Numbered from the stretch's first letter, positions 1 through 8,310 are shown. The stretch: 64,000 nt of DNA from an uncultured Eubacterium sp. (GCA_944380635.1 CALWID010000007.1:1-64000), one strand, 5' to 3'. Numbers and translations are program-made. Notes: generated by a model from the sequence alone, not told the origin.

Positions 1-75
1 TCTCGGGTTCCTTTCTTTCGTCGTTGTTCAATTTTCAAGGTCCTTTTTCCGCACCCGTTTCCCGAGTGCCTGATA
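1..75 (-). other. Probable rRNA operon leader (gene off left edge)
   Basis: Read on the minus strand, the sequence downstream of the promoter at 76-104 runs towards the left edge and contains GGACCTTGAAAATTGAACAA, the kind of boxA-like antitermination leader seen before 16S or between 16S and 23S in Firmicutes. No rRNA sequence itself is inside the window. The assignment is an inference from the leader motif plus the strong promoter; a tRNA operon leader is the main alternative. Confidence 0.55.
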
Positions 76-104
76 ATCATACCACACCAAAATGCGATTG
101 TCAA
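76..104 (-). promoter_or_regulatory. Strong sigma-A promoter, probably for an rRNA operon
   Basis: On the minus strand there is a perfect -35 TTGACA (99-104), a 17-bp spacer and a -10 TATGAT (76-81). Transcription would leave the window to the left through a boxA-like leader. A near-consensus core promoter followed by such a leader is typical of rRNA operons. Confidence 0.75.
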
Positions 105-166
105 CAACTTTTTTAACGAAAATTCAGTTTTTTTTCTGTTTCGTCTTTTTACACAAAAATTTTCGG

Positions 167-195
167 TTGCATTTGTATTTTTTATTTGCTATAAT
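167..195 (+). promoter_or_regulatory. Promoter of metA
   Basis: A -35 TTGCAT (167-172), 17-bp spacer and perfect -10 TATAAT (190-195) lie upstream of metA. The predicted leader is only about 60 nt, too short for an S-box (SAM) riboswitch, so methionine control, if any, must act another way. Confidence 0.6.
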
Positions 196-265
196 TGAAT
201 TTACCTGCTATGGGGTATATTATTTATATACTATATTTATTACATTATATAAAAGGAGTGATAAA

Positions 266-1180
266 ATGCCTATCAGAATTGATGAAGAACTGCCCGCAAA
301 GCAAAGCCTTGAACTTGAAAATGTTTTTGTTATGAGCAACAGGCGTGCGGACACGCAGGATATACGACCTCTTGACATTATAATTCTTAATCTTATGCCT
401 ACGAAAATTGTTACTGAAACGCAGTTATTAAGGCTTTTATCTAACTCTCCGCTTCAGATTAATGTTGAACTTTTGCAGGCAAGCACACATGTTTCAAAAA
501 ACACGCCTATGGAGCATATGCTTAAATTCTATAAAACATTTGACGAAGTTAAGCACAACAGATATGACGGAATGATAATAACAGGCGCACCTCTTGCCGA
601 CCTTAAATTTGAGGAAGTTGATTTTTGGGACGAACTTTGCAGCATTTTTGAATGGACGAAAACAAATGTTTATTCAACAATGTATCTTTGCTGGGGCGCT
701 TTTGCCGCGCTGTACTACAAATACGGAATAGAGCCGAAAGTGCTGACGGAAAAGAGATTCGGAGTTTATCCTCATTTCAGCCTTGATATTACTCACCCGC
801 TTATGAGGGGAATGGATGATATTTTTTATGTGCCTCACTCCCGCGAATGGGAACTCAGCACATCTGACATTGCAAAAGTTAAAGACCTGCAAATTATTTC
901 ATACAGTGAAGAAGCGGGCGTGCACATTATTTCTGATATGGACTGCCGCAACTTCTTTATAACAGGGCACAGCGAATATGACCGCGACACTTTGGCAAAA
1001 GAATATTTCAGGGACCTTGAAAAGGGGCTGCCCATAAAAAAGCCGGTAAATTATTTTCCTAATGACGACATTAATCTTGTGCCGAAAATGAACTGGAAAA
1101 GCGCAGGAAACCTGATTTTTTCAAACTGGCTTAATTACTTTGTATATCAGAAAACGCCTTATGACTTAAATAATCTATAA
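266..1180 (+). CDS. metA: Homoserine O-acyltransferase MetA
   Basis: A 304-residue MetA-family enzyme that acylates the hydroxyl of homoserine from an acyl-CoA, the first committed step of methionine synthesis in the cytoplasm. The length matches the family, and catalytic residues fall at the canonical numbers: Cys142 (YLCWGAF), His235 and Glu237 (TGHSEYD). I chose ATG 266 because AAAGGAGTG sits just upstream; an in-frame extension to position 92 would have a non-MetA N-terminus. The residue that sets donor choice, 111, is Ala (APLADL), whereas characterised acetyl-CoA enzymes carry Glu and succinyl-CoA enzymes Gly, so the acyl donor cannot be assigned. The gene is monocistronic, with its own promoter and a terminator at 1260. 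Confidence 0.93.
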   Translation: MPIRIDEELPAKQSLELENVFVMSNRRADTQDIRPLDIIILNLMPTKIVTETQLLRLLSNSPLQINVELLQASTHVSKNTPMEHMLKFYKTFDEVKHNRYDGMIITGAPLADLKFEEVDFWDELCSIFEWTKTNVYSTMYLCWGAFAALYYKYGIEPKVLTEKRFGVYPHFSLDITHPLMRGMDDIFYVPHSREWELSTSDIAKVKDLQIISYSEEAGVHIISDMDCRNFFITGHSEYDRDTLAKEYFRDLEKGLPIKKPVNYFPNDDINLVPKMNWKSAGNLIFSNWLNYFVYQKTPYDLNNL

Positions 1181-1259
1181 TATGCGCAAAATGTATAAAA
1201 GCATTATGAAACAGTAAAGAATTTCAAAACTGCTGATAAATTGAATATTAAAACGGCAG

Positions 1260-1300
1260 GACCCGGTTTGCTCTGAAATGCAAGCCGGGTCTTTTATTTA
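1260..1300 (+). terminator. Terminator between metA and sigF, probably bidirectional
   Basis: GACCCGGTTTGC (1260-1271) pairs with GCAAGCCGGGTC (1280-1291) around an 8-nt loop, followed by TTTTATTT on the plus strand. It ends metA. On the minus strand it lies directly after the sigF stop and is followed by a weaker T-rich stretch, so it may serve both convergent transcripts. Confidence 0.8.
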
Positions 1301-1950
1301 AGCAGCGCTCTTAACTTTTTTAGTATCTCTTTTTCTTTTCTTGAGATTTGGACTTGTGAAACTCCGAGTTTTTCAGCGGTTTCACTTTGAGTTTTGCCCT
1401 TAAAATATCTTGAGTCGATGATAAACCGTTCCTCGGCAGACAATTTTTCAATTACCTGAGAAAGAGAAATTCTGTCAAACAACTCTTCCCTGTCATCAAA
1501 CGGAACATCAAGATTTTCGCTTCCGTCCTCCCCGAAAGAATTAAGAGAAAGCATAGGGTTTATTACATTTAAAATTTCAGCCGTTTCGTCAATATCACAT
1601 CCAAGCATATCGGAAAGTTCACTGACGGTTGGCTCGCGCAGTTCTTTTTTTGCAAAACGCTCTCGCAGCATTTGCGCCTTAACTGATTTTTCCTTAAGCG
1701 CGCGGCTGACTTTAATTGCGCCGCCGTCGCGGAAAATACGCCTGATTTCACCCATAATAACGGGTACGGCATAAGTTGAAAACCTGAAGCCTTTACTTTC
1801 ATCGAAATTATCAACCGCTTTTATAAGACCTATGCACCCTGTTTGGAACAGGTCTTCGTAATCCACTCCCCTGCCTACGAAACGCTTTGCAATTGAATGA
1901 ACAAGGCCTATATTATCCTCTATCATCTTATTACGGAGTTCTTTTACCAT
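1294..1950 (-). CDS. sigF: Sporulation sigma factor SigF
   Basis: A 218-residue sigma-70 family factor, the first forespore-specific sigma of sporulation. Region 2 is clear (DLFQTGCIGLIKAVDNF, FSTYAVPVIMGEIRR), followed by region 3 and a region 4 helix-turn-helix (TQSETAEKLGVSQVQISR). It is the last gene of the spoIIAA-spoIIAB-sigF operon, and its ATG overlaps the spoIIAB stop by 7 nt, so translation is coupled. Compared with B. subtilis SigF (about 255 residues) the N-terminus is some 30 residues shorter, beginning at the 'LIEKN' helix of region 1.2. No upstream in-frame start fits the overlap better. Identity as SigF rather than SigG rests on the linked SpoIIAA/AB genes. Confidence 0.93.
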   Translation of the reverse strand: MVKELRNKMIEDNIGLVHSIAKRFVGRGVDYEDLFQTGCIGLIKAVDNFDESKGFRFSTYAVPVIMGEIRRIFRDGGAIKVSRALKEKSVKAQMLRERFAKKELREPTVSELSDMLGCDIDETAEILNVINPMLSLNSFGEDGSENLDVPFDDREELFDRISLSQVIEKLSAEERFIIDSRYFKGKTQSETAEKLGVSQVQISRKEKEILKKLRALLK

Positions 1951-2372
1951 TTGCTTTTTCCCTGAATTTTTTTAATGAGGGTAACGCTTGTGCCGCTGCC
2001 TATTTTTGAGCGGACTATCACTTTATCGCAAAAACTTTCCATTACCGTAAAGCCAAGCCCTGCGCGCTCGCCCTCTCCCGTTGTAAAAAGCGGGGTCATT
2101 GCCTGCTGTATATTATCTATGCCGCAGCCCTTGTCCCTGACTGTTATTTTTACTGTTGAATCATCTATTTTGCCGGTTATGTAGATTTTGCCGTATTTAT
2201 CCTTATACCCATGGACGATACAATTTGTAACCGCCTCTGACACGGCTGTTTTAAGGTCTGCAAGTTCCTCTAAAGTTGGGTCGAGCGGCGCCGCAAACGC
2301 CGAAACTACCACGCGGGAAAATCCCTCGTTTACGCTTTTACTGCTTACAGTGAGCCTAAATTCATTTTGCAT
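1944..2372 (-). CDS. spoIIAB: Anti-sigma F factor and serine kinase SpoIIAB
   Basis: A 142-residue GHKL-fold protein that binds and inhibits SigF and phosphorylates SpoIIAA on serine. The ATP-binding boxes are visible: N box (SEAVTNCIVHGY), G1 box (DKGCGI) and G2 box (GLGFTVMES). The length is typical. The gene sits between spoIIAA (12-nt gap) and sigF (7-nt overlap), and its ATG has a good AAGGAGAA ribosome site. The release of SigF through the SpoIIAA/SpoIIAB partner switch is known for the family; nothing in this copy looks degenerate. Confidence 0.95.
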   Translation of the reverse strand: MQNEFRLTVSSKSVNEGFSRVVVSAFAAPLDPTLEELADLKTAVSEAVTNCIVHGYKDKYGKIYITGKIDDSTVKITVRDKGCGIDNIQQAMTPLFTTGEGERAGLGFTVMESFCDKVIVRSKIGSGTSVTLIKKIQGKSKW

Positions 2373-2384
2373 TTTTGTTCTCCT

Positions 2385-2705
2385 TTATTTTTCTTTTATC
2401 TCGTTAATTATGGCTATCCTGCCAAGACCGGCAAGTTCCATTATTTTTTTAGTCTGCGGGGTTACATTTCTTATTTCCACGCTGCCATGGTGATTCTGCA
2501 TAATCCGATACCTGCCCATTACAAGACCTATGCCGCTTGAATCCATAAACGACACATTTTTAAAATCAAGTATCAGATGATTCGGTTTTTTGCAGCTTAC
2601 AGCCGCGTCAATCTTTACCCTTATTTCACCGGCGCTGTGATGGTCCAGTTCGCCGATAAGATACGCTATCATTAAATTTCCGCTGGATTCAATAGTTACA
2701 TTCAT
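2385..2705 (-). CDS. spoIIAA: Anti-anti-sigma F factor SpoIIAA
   Basis: A 106-residue STAS-domain protein. When its conserved serine is unphosphorylated it displaces SigF from SpoIIAB. The phosphorylation site is visible as SFMDSSGIGLVMGRY, and the GELDHHSA motif near the N-terminus is diagnostic. I prefer ATG 2705 over the GTG at 2714 because GGAG lies 8 nt upstream of the former. It is the first gene of the spoIIA operon. A strong terminator hairpin stands only 15 nt upstream of the start, and I could not find a convincing SigH promoter (AGGA..T/GAAT type) between it and folC. Confidence 0.94.
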   Translation of the reverse strand: MNVTIESSGNLMIAYLIGELDHHSAGEIRVKIDAAVSCKKPNHLILDFKNVSFMDSSGIGLVMGRYRIMQNHHGSVEIRNVTPQTKKIMELAGLGRIAIINEIKEK

Positions 2706-2719
2706 ATTTTTCACTCCAT

Positions 2720-2757
2720 AAAAAATATCCGCTTTAGTAAATATACCAAAGCGGATA
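2720..2757 (-). terminator. Terminator after folC, immediately before spoIIAA
   Basis: On the minus strand TATCCGCTTT (2757-2748) pairs with AAAGCGGATA (2735-2726), followed by six T. It closes the valS-folC unit. The T run abuts the spoIIAA ribosome binding site. Confidence 0.85.
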
Positions 2758-2781
2758 TAAATAATTTATCGAAATATGAAA

Positions 2782-3882
2782 TTAAATCAAATCTTTTCTG
2801 ATATCCCGCGCAAGAAAAAACGAACCGCAGACAAGAATAAACATATTTTCCTTTTTAGCAAGTTCAAGCGCCTTATGCGGATTTTTTTCATAAGTTACCG
2901 AATTACAGTATCTGCCGGCAATTTCCGCAAGATTTTGGGCGGCAAGGGTGCGAGGATTTGAAGTTTCAGTAGTAATTATTTTACGACAACGCGGCGCGAT
3001 TATTTTTAAATACGCATTACAGTCCTTATCCGCCATCATAGAAATAACAGCGGTTATATGCTCCGGCGGCAGGTTATTAAGCAAAGCGCGCGCGCCGTTT
3101 TCATTATGAGCGCCGTCAAGCATAATGCCGCCGAACATTTCCTGACGGGCAGGTAGAGAAGGATACTCAACACGAGCGCATCGGCGAAGATACGCAATAC
3201 ACTCTTTTGCAACGGCGATATTATTCTTTTTAAAATCACTTTGCGGCGGAATCTTTATAATTCTGCTGCCGGTATCGGCACATCTTCTTTCAAACACTTC
3301 CTCACATTCCGGATTCGGATAAAGAATACAGACGGAATTATTTTTAATAATGCCCGCTTTTTGCGCCGCTATTTCCTTTACGGAATTCCCGAGAAAAGCG
3401 GTATGGTCCATAGAAACAGAGGTTATAACTGCAAGTTCCGGATGAGTGAAAGCGTTGGTTGCATCAAGAGCGCCGCCCATTCCGCATTCCACAACGGCAT
3501 AATCCACCTTTTCATCAGCAAAATATTTATACATAACTGCGGTAAGAAGTTCAAATTCTGTTACCGGCTCATTTTCATATTCGGCAACATATTCTGAAAA
3601 TCTTTCTTTTGGGATAAAGGCGCCGTTTATCTGTATCTGTTCTCTGTAATCCACAACCCAGGGGGAAGTGAACAGCCCGGTTTTAAGGCCGCAGTCAGCA
3701 AGCGCGTTTGCAATAAGATTTGCAACGGTGCCTTTGCCGTTTGTACCGGCAATATGGATAATTTTTACTTTTTCCTGCGGATTGCCCATTTTTGACAGAA
3801 GCGAACTTACGCTTGAAAGCCCCGGCTTAACGCCGAGGCTTTGCTTTTTCTGCATTATATCTATTGCGGTATCGTAATTCAT
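2782..3882 (-). CDS. folC: Folylpolyglutamate/dihydrofolate synthase FolC
   Basis: Mur-ligase-type enzyme adding glutamate to (dihydro)pteroate or folates with ATP. Motifs: P-loop IAGTNGKGTVANLIA near residue 45, TSPWVVDYREQIQING (the FolC 'SPH' region), the Mg-site glycine-rich AVVECGMGGALDATN, SMDHTAFLG and the C-terminal domain LDGAHNENGA. At 366 residues it is shorter than the usual 420-430; the missing part is between the central domain and LDGAHN. Start: ATG 3882, five nt past the valS stop with GGAAAG overlapping that stop; an upstream start would sit inside valS. It forms an operon with valS, an arrangement common in Clostridia and bacilli. Confidence 0.9.
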   Translation of the reverse strand: MNYDTAIDIMQKKQSLGVKPGLSSVSSLLSKMGNPQEKVKIIHIAGTNGKGTVANLIANALADCGLKTGLFTSPWVVDYREQIQINGAFIPKERFSEYVAEYENEPVTEFELLTAVMYKYFADEKVDYAVVECGMGGALDATNAFTHPELAVITSVSMDHTAFLGNSVKEIAAQKAGIIKNNSVCILYPNPECEEVFERRCADTGSRIIKIPPQSDFKKNNIAVAKECIAYLRRCARVEYPSLPARQEMFGGIMLDGAHNENGARALLNNLPPEHITAVISMMADKDCNAYLKIIAPRCRKIITTETSNPRTLAAQNLAEIAGRYCNSVTYEKNPHKALELAKKENMFILVCGSFFLARDIRKDLI

Positions 3883-3886
3883 TAAA

Positions 3887-6511
3887 TCACTTTCCAATAG
3901 AATCAAGAGATTCCTTTAAGCCTGCTATTTTCTCCTGAAGTTTAGCGGCGTCCTCTCTGTTTTGATTTACAACTTTCTCCGGCGCTTTATTTACAAATCC
4001 GGGATTTGAAAGTTTCTTATTTATAAAATCGAGTTTATCCTGTGCTGCGGCAAGTTCCTTTTCAAGGCGCTTTCTTTCAGCCTCAAAATCAACGAGTTCA
4101 CCCATAGGGATAAAGATTTTAGCGCTGTCCGTAATTATGGTAACAACATTTCCGAGTTCCTCAAAAGAATCGGAAACAGTTACATTGCCGGCATAAGCAA
4201 GGCGCTTAATAAATTCTGAGCCGTATTTAAATGTTTGCTCGTCTTCCGTTTCAACATACACCGCTGCTTTTCTGCTTGGGGGAATATTCATTTCCGCTCT
4301 GCGGTTTCTGATTGCTCTTACCGCCTGCATAATTTTTTCTATCTGCTCTTCTTCTGCGGTGAAATTCAGAGTTTCGTCATACTCAGGCCACTTTGAAATC
4401 ATTATTGATTCAGTATCATGCGGAATTGCCTGATAAATTTCCTCCGTTATAAACGGCATAAAGGGATGAAGAAGTTTCAGAATATCTGTAAGAACATATA
4501 CGAGCACGGCTTTGGCGGTATCGGCGTCCTCGCCGCTTTGAAGTCTGATTTTAGATATTTCAATATACCAATCGCAGAAAACATCCCAAATGAAATCATA
4601 AAGTTTTTGGATTGCAACGCCGAGTTCAAATTTTTCAAGATTTACCGTTACATCTTTAGCAAGAGTATTTACCTTTGAGATTATCCACTTATCCTCAAGG
4701 GCAAGTTTCTCCGGCAGCCCGGGGAATTTATAATCATCGCCGAGATACATAAGAACGAACCTTGCGGCATTCCAAAGTTTATTAGCAAAATTGCGGGACG
4801 CTTTTACTTTATCATCTGAAAAGCGCATATCGTTTCCGGGCGAATTACCGGTTGCAAGGGTAAATCTAAGAGCGTCGGCGCCGTACTGGTCTATAACTTC
4901 AAGCGGGTCAATGCCGTTGCCGAGGGATTTACTCATTTTTCTGCCCTGAGCGTCACGGACAAGTCCGTGTATCAAAACGGTATCGAACGGAACCTGGCCG
5001 GTATGCTCAACCGCAGAGAATATCATTCTTGCAACCCAGAAGAAAATAATATCATAACCGGTTACAAGGGTATTTGTGGGATAAAAATATTCAAGTTCTG
5101 GAGTTTTATCCGGCCAGCCGAGAGTGCTGAAAGGCCAAAGCGCAGAACTGAACCATGTGTCAAGAGTATCGGGATCCTGCTCAATATGAGTACCGCCGCA
5201 CTTAGGGCATTTTTTAACATCTTCTTTGGAGACTGTTACCTCGCCGCAGTCAGCGCAATAGTAGGCAGGAATGCGATGCCCCCACCAAAGTTGGCGGGAA
5301 ATACACCAGTCTTTGATATTTTCCATCCAATGATAATATATCTTGCTGAATCTTTCAGGCACAAATTTTACTTTGCCTTCTTTAACAACATCTATTGCAG
5401 GTTTTGCAAGTGGCTCCATTTTTACAAACCACTGCTTTGAAAGGCGCGGCTCAATTGTTGAATGGCAGCGATAACATGTGCCTACATTGTGGTTATAATC
5501 CTCAACTTTAATCAGAGCGCCCTCCGCCTCTAAATCCTTAACTATTTCCTTACGGCACTCATAGCGGTCCATACCGCTGTATTTACCCCAGCCGTCTGCT
5601 ATGTGGCCGTCATCGGTCATTACATCAATTATTTCAAGATTATGGCGCAGGCCGACTTCATAATCGTTAGGGTCATGGGCAGGTGTAATCTTAACAACGC
5701 CGGTGCCGAATTCAATATCAACATAATCATCGGCAACAACGGGTATCTCCCTATGAACTATGGGAAGAACAAGGGTTTTGCCGACTATATCTTTATACCT
5801 TTCATCATTTGGGTTTACTGCAACCGCTGTATCGCCAAGCATTGTTTCAGGCCTTGTAGTGGCGAGTTCAACATATCCGCTGCCGTCTTTAAAAGGATAG
5901 CGCAAATGCCAAAAATGACCTGCCTGGTCCTCATACTCAACTTCCGCGTCTGAAATAGTAGTGCGGCAGTGAGGGCACCAGTTTACCATTCTTTTACCCT
6001 GATAAATTAGGCCTTTATTATAGAGATTTACAAATACTTCTCTAACGGCTTTTGAACAGCCCTCATCCATAGTGAATCGTTCTCTGTCCCAATCGCAGGA
6101 AGAGCCCATTTTTTTCAACTGCTCAATAATTCTTGAGCCGTATTGGTCTTTCCAAGCCCATGCGCGTTTTAAAAATTCATCTCTGCCGATATCCTCTTTT
6201 GTAACACCCTCTTTGCGCATAGCCTCCACTATTTTTGCCTCAGTTGCTATGGAAGCATGGTCCGTGCCGGGCAGCCAAAGAGCCTCATACCCCTGCATTC
6301 TGCGCCAGCGGATAAGAATATCCTGAAGAGTATTATCAAGCGCATGGCCCATATGAAGCTGGCCCGTGATATTCGGGGGCGGAATAACTATGGTATAAGG
6401 TTTTTTGGATTTATCAACCTCTGCGTGAAAATATTTTTTATCGCACCAAAATTTATAAGTGCGGTCTTCCACTTCCGCAGGGTTATACTGCTTTGCAAGT
6501 TCTTTAGACAT
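3887..6511 (-). CDS. valS: Valyl-tRNA synthetase ValS
   Basis: An 874-residue class Ia synthetase charging tRNA-Val. The HIGH signature appears as HMGHALDN near residue 53 and KMSKS as [11 protein letters not shown] near residue 530. The editing (CP1) domain lies between them, with a Cys-rich zinc segment (YCADCGEV ... KKCPKCGG). The C-terminal 60 residues are the charged coiled coil typical of ValS arms. The gene is preceded by a T-box leader whose specifier is a valine codon, which independently fixes the identity. The ATG has GGAG about nine nt upstream. It is followed by folC with a 4-nt gap. Confidence 0.98.
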   Translation of the reverse strand: MSKELAKQYNPAEVEDRTYKFWCDKKYFHAEVDKSKKPYTIVIPPPNITGQLHMGHALDNTLQDILIRWRRMQGYEALWLPGTDHASIATEAKIVEAMRKEGVTKEDIGRDEFLKRAWAWKDQYGSRIIEQLKKMGSSCDWDRERFTMDEGCSKAVREVFVNLYNKGLIYQGKRMVNWCPHCRTTISDAEVEYEDQAGHFWHLRYPFKDGSGYVELATTRPETMLGDTAVAVNPNDERYKDIVGKTLVLPIVHREIPVVADDYVDIEFGTGVVKITPAHDPNDYEVGLRHNLEIIDVMTDDGHIADGWGKYSGMDRYECRKEIVKDLEAEGALIKVEDYNHNVGTCYRCHSTIEPRLSKQWFVKMEPLAKPAIDVVKEGKVKFVPERFSKIYYHWMENIKDWCISRQLWWGHRIPAYYCADCGEVTVSKEDVKKCPKCGGTHIEQDPDTLDTWFSSALWPFSTLGWPDKTPELEYFYPTNTLVTGYDIIFFWVARMIFSAVEHTGQVPFDTVLIHGLVRDAQGRKMSKSLGNGIDPLEVIDQYGADALRFTLATGNSPGNDMRFSDDKVKASRNFANKLWNAARFVLMYLGDDYKFPGLPEKLALEDKWIISKVNTLAKDVTVNLEKFELGVAIQKLYDFIWDVFCDWYIEISKIRLQSGEDADTAKAVLVYVLTDILKLLHPFMPFITEEIYQAIPHDTESIMISKWPEYDETLNFTAEEEQIEKIMQAVRAIRNRRAEMNIPPSRKAAVYVETEDEQTFKYGSEFIKRLAYAGNVTVSDSFEELGNVVTIITDSAKIFIPMGELVDFEAERKRLEKELAAAQDKLDFINKKLSNPGFVNKAPEKVVNQNREDAAKLQEKIAGLKESLDSIGK

Positions 6512-6544
6512 TTAATCAACTCCGTTGCGGCATTGCCGTTATTT

Positions 6545-6788
6545 ATGAATAAAAACAAAAAAGCCTTCGCCCCAAAAATGAGACGAAAGCAAAATTCCGC
6601 GGTACCACTCAAATTGCGCTAAAAGCGCCGCTCTTTTCCTTAACGCGGAAAAACGGACGAAGTTACTTAATTTCACCCCGCCGGCTCAAAAGCTACCTTC
6701 TTTTTCATTGCTTACAGCCTTGCACCAGCCGGCTGCTCTCTGAAAGCAAGCGGAAAAATACTCCTCTTTTTCTCAGCCGTTTTATATT
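6545..6788 (-). promoter_or_regulatory. T-box riboswitch, valine-specific (valS leader)
   Basis: The minus-strand leader has the canonical T-box AGTGGTACCGCGG (6609-6597). Its UGGU would pair with the ACCA end of uncharged tRNA-Val, which has A73. Upstream, Stem I shows a loop-E type AGTA/GAA pair and a specifier loop with GTA at 6696-6694, a valine codon read by the UAC anticodon. Downstream is an intrinsic terminator: GCTTTCGTCTC pairs with GGGCGAAGGC and runs into TTTTTTGTTTTT (about 6594-6548). By family knowledge, uncharged tRNA-Val favours the antiterminator and switches on valS-folC. Confidence 0.93.
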
Positions 6789-6794
6789 GAAATT

Positions 6795-6823
6795 ATATTA
6801 ACAAATAAATAAAAAATTGTCAA
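6795..6823 (-). promoter_or_regulatory. Promoter of valS T-box transcript
   Basis: Minus-strand -35 TTGACA (6823-6818), 17-bp spacer, -10 TAATAT (6800-6795), immediately upstream of the T-box leader. Confidence 0.85.
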
Positions 6824-6962
6824 GAGTGAAAGAGAATACGCTATTAGTTTGAGCGCATATGTTAAGCGCAAATTTTAATTGATATAAATTAAAAAGACAA
6901 AAAGATTCTATAATAAAATACTATAATATAAAGTTCCCGATACAGCGAATTAGAAATTGAAC

Positions 6963-6993
6963 AAAAAAACTCCCGATGTTTTACCATCGGGAG
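6963..6993 (-). terminator. Terminator of the large ncRNA
   Basis: On the minus strand CTCCCGATG (6993-6985) pairs with CATCGGGAG (6978-6970), followed by seven T. It cleanly separates this unit from the valS promoter downstream. Confidence 0.92.
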
Positions 6994-7380
6994 CCGTTTA
7001 GTATTCAATTTAACTGTACATGGGACTTACCTCTTATAAATATTTAATCGAACAGATGAATTTCCTCAACATAGGAACCACCTCTTAAATTAAAAATTAT
7101 AACTGAATAACAAATTTGTTAGCCCATCGGATTAAAGTCCTTTTCTAAAATTATTTTAAAAGAAATTATTGAAGATAACTCTTCAGGCTTTTGCAGGCAA
7201 AGCCAAAATCATAATAAAGATCAAATCTATAATCTTAAAATTAAATTTTTTAGACGCCTGTGTGCCCTTTTATGGGTTTCCTGCTATAACTTCTTAAGAA
7301 ACTTCATAAAGCCCGTATCCGCCTCTGCCACTCATTCCGGCAGGATTCTGTCGATACCAATTACCGTTATTTTACCCGGA

Positions 7381-7421
7381 CACTTTGCAGGCGTTTGTCT
7401 GAACAGGTTCTACATCCATTG
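7381..7421 (-). other. Possible 15-codon ORF inside the large ncRNA (tail of segment)
   Basis: Within the ncRNA an ATG near 7419 opens a 15-codon frame, MDVEPVQTNACKVSG, ending near 7372. AAAAGGAGG lies about ten nt upstream, a very good Shine-Dalgarno match with slightly long spacing. Part of that site (AGGC) lies in an 11-nt helix with GACAAACGCCT, which is inside the frame. Translation would therefore compete with folding. It may equally be chance; the peptide resembles nothing I know. Confidence 0.25.
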
Positions 7422-7849
7422 GACAAATGCCTCCTTTTCTTAATACTCCAGTTGAACTTTGTGGCTGATTTCTGCAACTTAGCCGCTTGCCTTTATATTA
7501 TCTTAATCTTTAACGCCTTTCACGCGCTAAACTCACATTAATTTTTTGATAATCTTCTTGTTGAAATATTAACTGTATTTTTGCTTTTTCAGCATTTCAA
7601 TAACTTGATTACCTAATACAGTTTTATCAACAGGCTTTTGGCATTTTGCTTTTACGAACACCCTTAGGTTACTTATATTTCGCTTTTGGTTATCCTTGGT
7701 CTACACTTACCATAAAGACGCACACCGTACCTCTTGGCCTGGCTGCTTTGCATATAAATCAAAACCTTTATCCGGCCTCTCAGTTATATGCTTTATGCGG
7801 CTTTTGCGGAAACCCTGCGATTTACCAGCCACCTCTTAAGTTCATCTAA

Positions 7850-7878
7850 AGAATAACATACTTTTTAGCATTTGTCAA
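7850..7878 (-). promoter_or_regulatory. Promoter of the large ncRNA
   Basis: Minus-strand -35 TTGACA (7878-7873), 17-bp spacer, -10 TATTCT (7855-7850). The predicted start is near 7844. Confidence 0.85.
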
Positions 7879-7989
7879 TAGTTTTTTTCAACATTTTTTA
7901 TTTTTTTTGTAAGTTTTATACAGGCATATATTGGTATTGACTATCGCTGAAATAAATATTATAATAATGACTTGAAAGGAGTTGTTAAA

Positions 7990-8310
7990 ATGGCGGACGA
8001 AAAAGATATTTATGAGCCGGATATCATTTCCGTTACAGACGAAAACGGTGAGGAGATATTGTTTGAACTCCTTGAAAGATATGAGGATGGCGGCAATGTT
8101 TATGTTGCCATAACCGAATACAGAGATGATGATGAAGAAATCGTTGACGGAGATTATGAAGTAATAATTCTTAAAGTTATTAATGACGGTGATGATGAAT
8201 TTTTGGAGGAAATCGAGGACGAAGACGAATTTAACCGTATCTCCGATATTCTTATGAAAATGGTTGAAGAGCAGTACGATGTTGAATATTACGACCCCAC
8301 CGAACAATAA
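7990..8310 (+). CDS. DUF1292 family small acidic protein
   Basis: A 106-residue, very acidic cytoplasmic protein of the DUF1292 (YrzB-like) family, whose function is unknown. The conserved block ITVTDE-NGEE-x-FELL is seen as ISVTDENGEEILFELLERYE, followed by VYVAITEY and a run of Asp/Glu. I chose ATG 7990 because GAAAGGAG sits about eight nt upstream; the upstream in-frame ATG at 7972 has no ribosome site. In many Clostridia this family neighbours ruvX or mltG; here it instead stands between the large ncRNA (divergent) and a probable 6S RNA on the same strand 30 nt downstream. Confidence 0.85.
   Translation: MADEKDIYEPDIISVTDENGEEILFELLERYEDGGNVYVAITEYRDDDEEIVDGDYEVIILKVINDGDDEFLEEIEDEDEFNRISDILMKMVEEQYDVEYYDPTEQ

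Larger units (their letters stand above)
6963..7844 (-). ncRNA. Candidate large structured non-coding RNA (~880 nt)
   Basis: This is an isolated minus-strand transcription unit with a near-consensus promoter (7850-7878) and a strong terminator (6993-6963), but no open frame longer than about 40 codons on the transcribed strand. Many segments are complementary: AACTGTATT 7623-7615 with AATACAGTT 7579-7571; AGGCATTTGTC 7432-7422 with GACAAACGCCT 7399-7389; GCATATAA 7791-7784 with TTATATGC 7757-7750; TTAGCGC 7530-7524 with GCGTTAA 7516-7510; GTATC 7357-7353 with GATAC 7319-7315, enclosing CTGCC/GGCAG; GGCTTT 7204-7199 with AAAGCC 7191-7186; GGACTT 7140-7135 with AAGTCC 7028-7023. AAGAGGT occurs four times. 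Size and style recall the ornate large RNAs (ROOL, GOLLD, OLE), but I cannot assign a family. It is not RNase P, tmRNA, SRP or a group II intron by their key motifs. Confidence 0.7.

Noticed and set aside
92..265. N-terminal extension of metA from position 92
   Set aside because: Would overlap the divergent rRNA-type promoter, precedes the metA promoter, and gives a low-complexity Phe-rich leader absent from MetA enzymes.
6388..6612. Minus-strand 74-codon ORF upstream of valS
   Set aside because: It covers the T-box terminator/antiterminator, whose RNA structure explains the sequence; no ribosome site.
7321..7360. tmRNA-like phrase TATCGACAG in the large RNA
   Set aside because: No GGGG 5' tRNA half, no tag frame ending in Ala-Ala, and no TTCAAnTC 3' tRNA-like end with CCA.
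7646..7849. Plus-strand ORF of 67 codons opposite the large RNA
   Set aside because: No ribosome site or promoter on the plus strand, atypical composition, and the opposite strand has a full promoter-terminator unit with paired helices.
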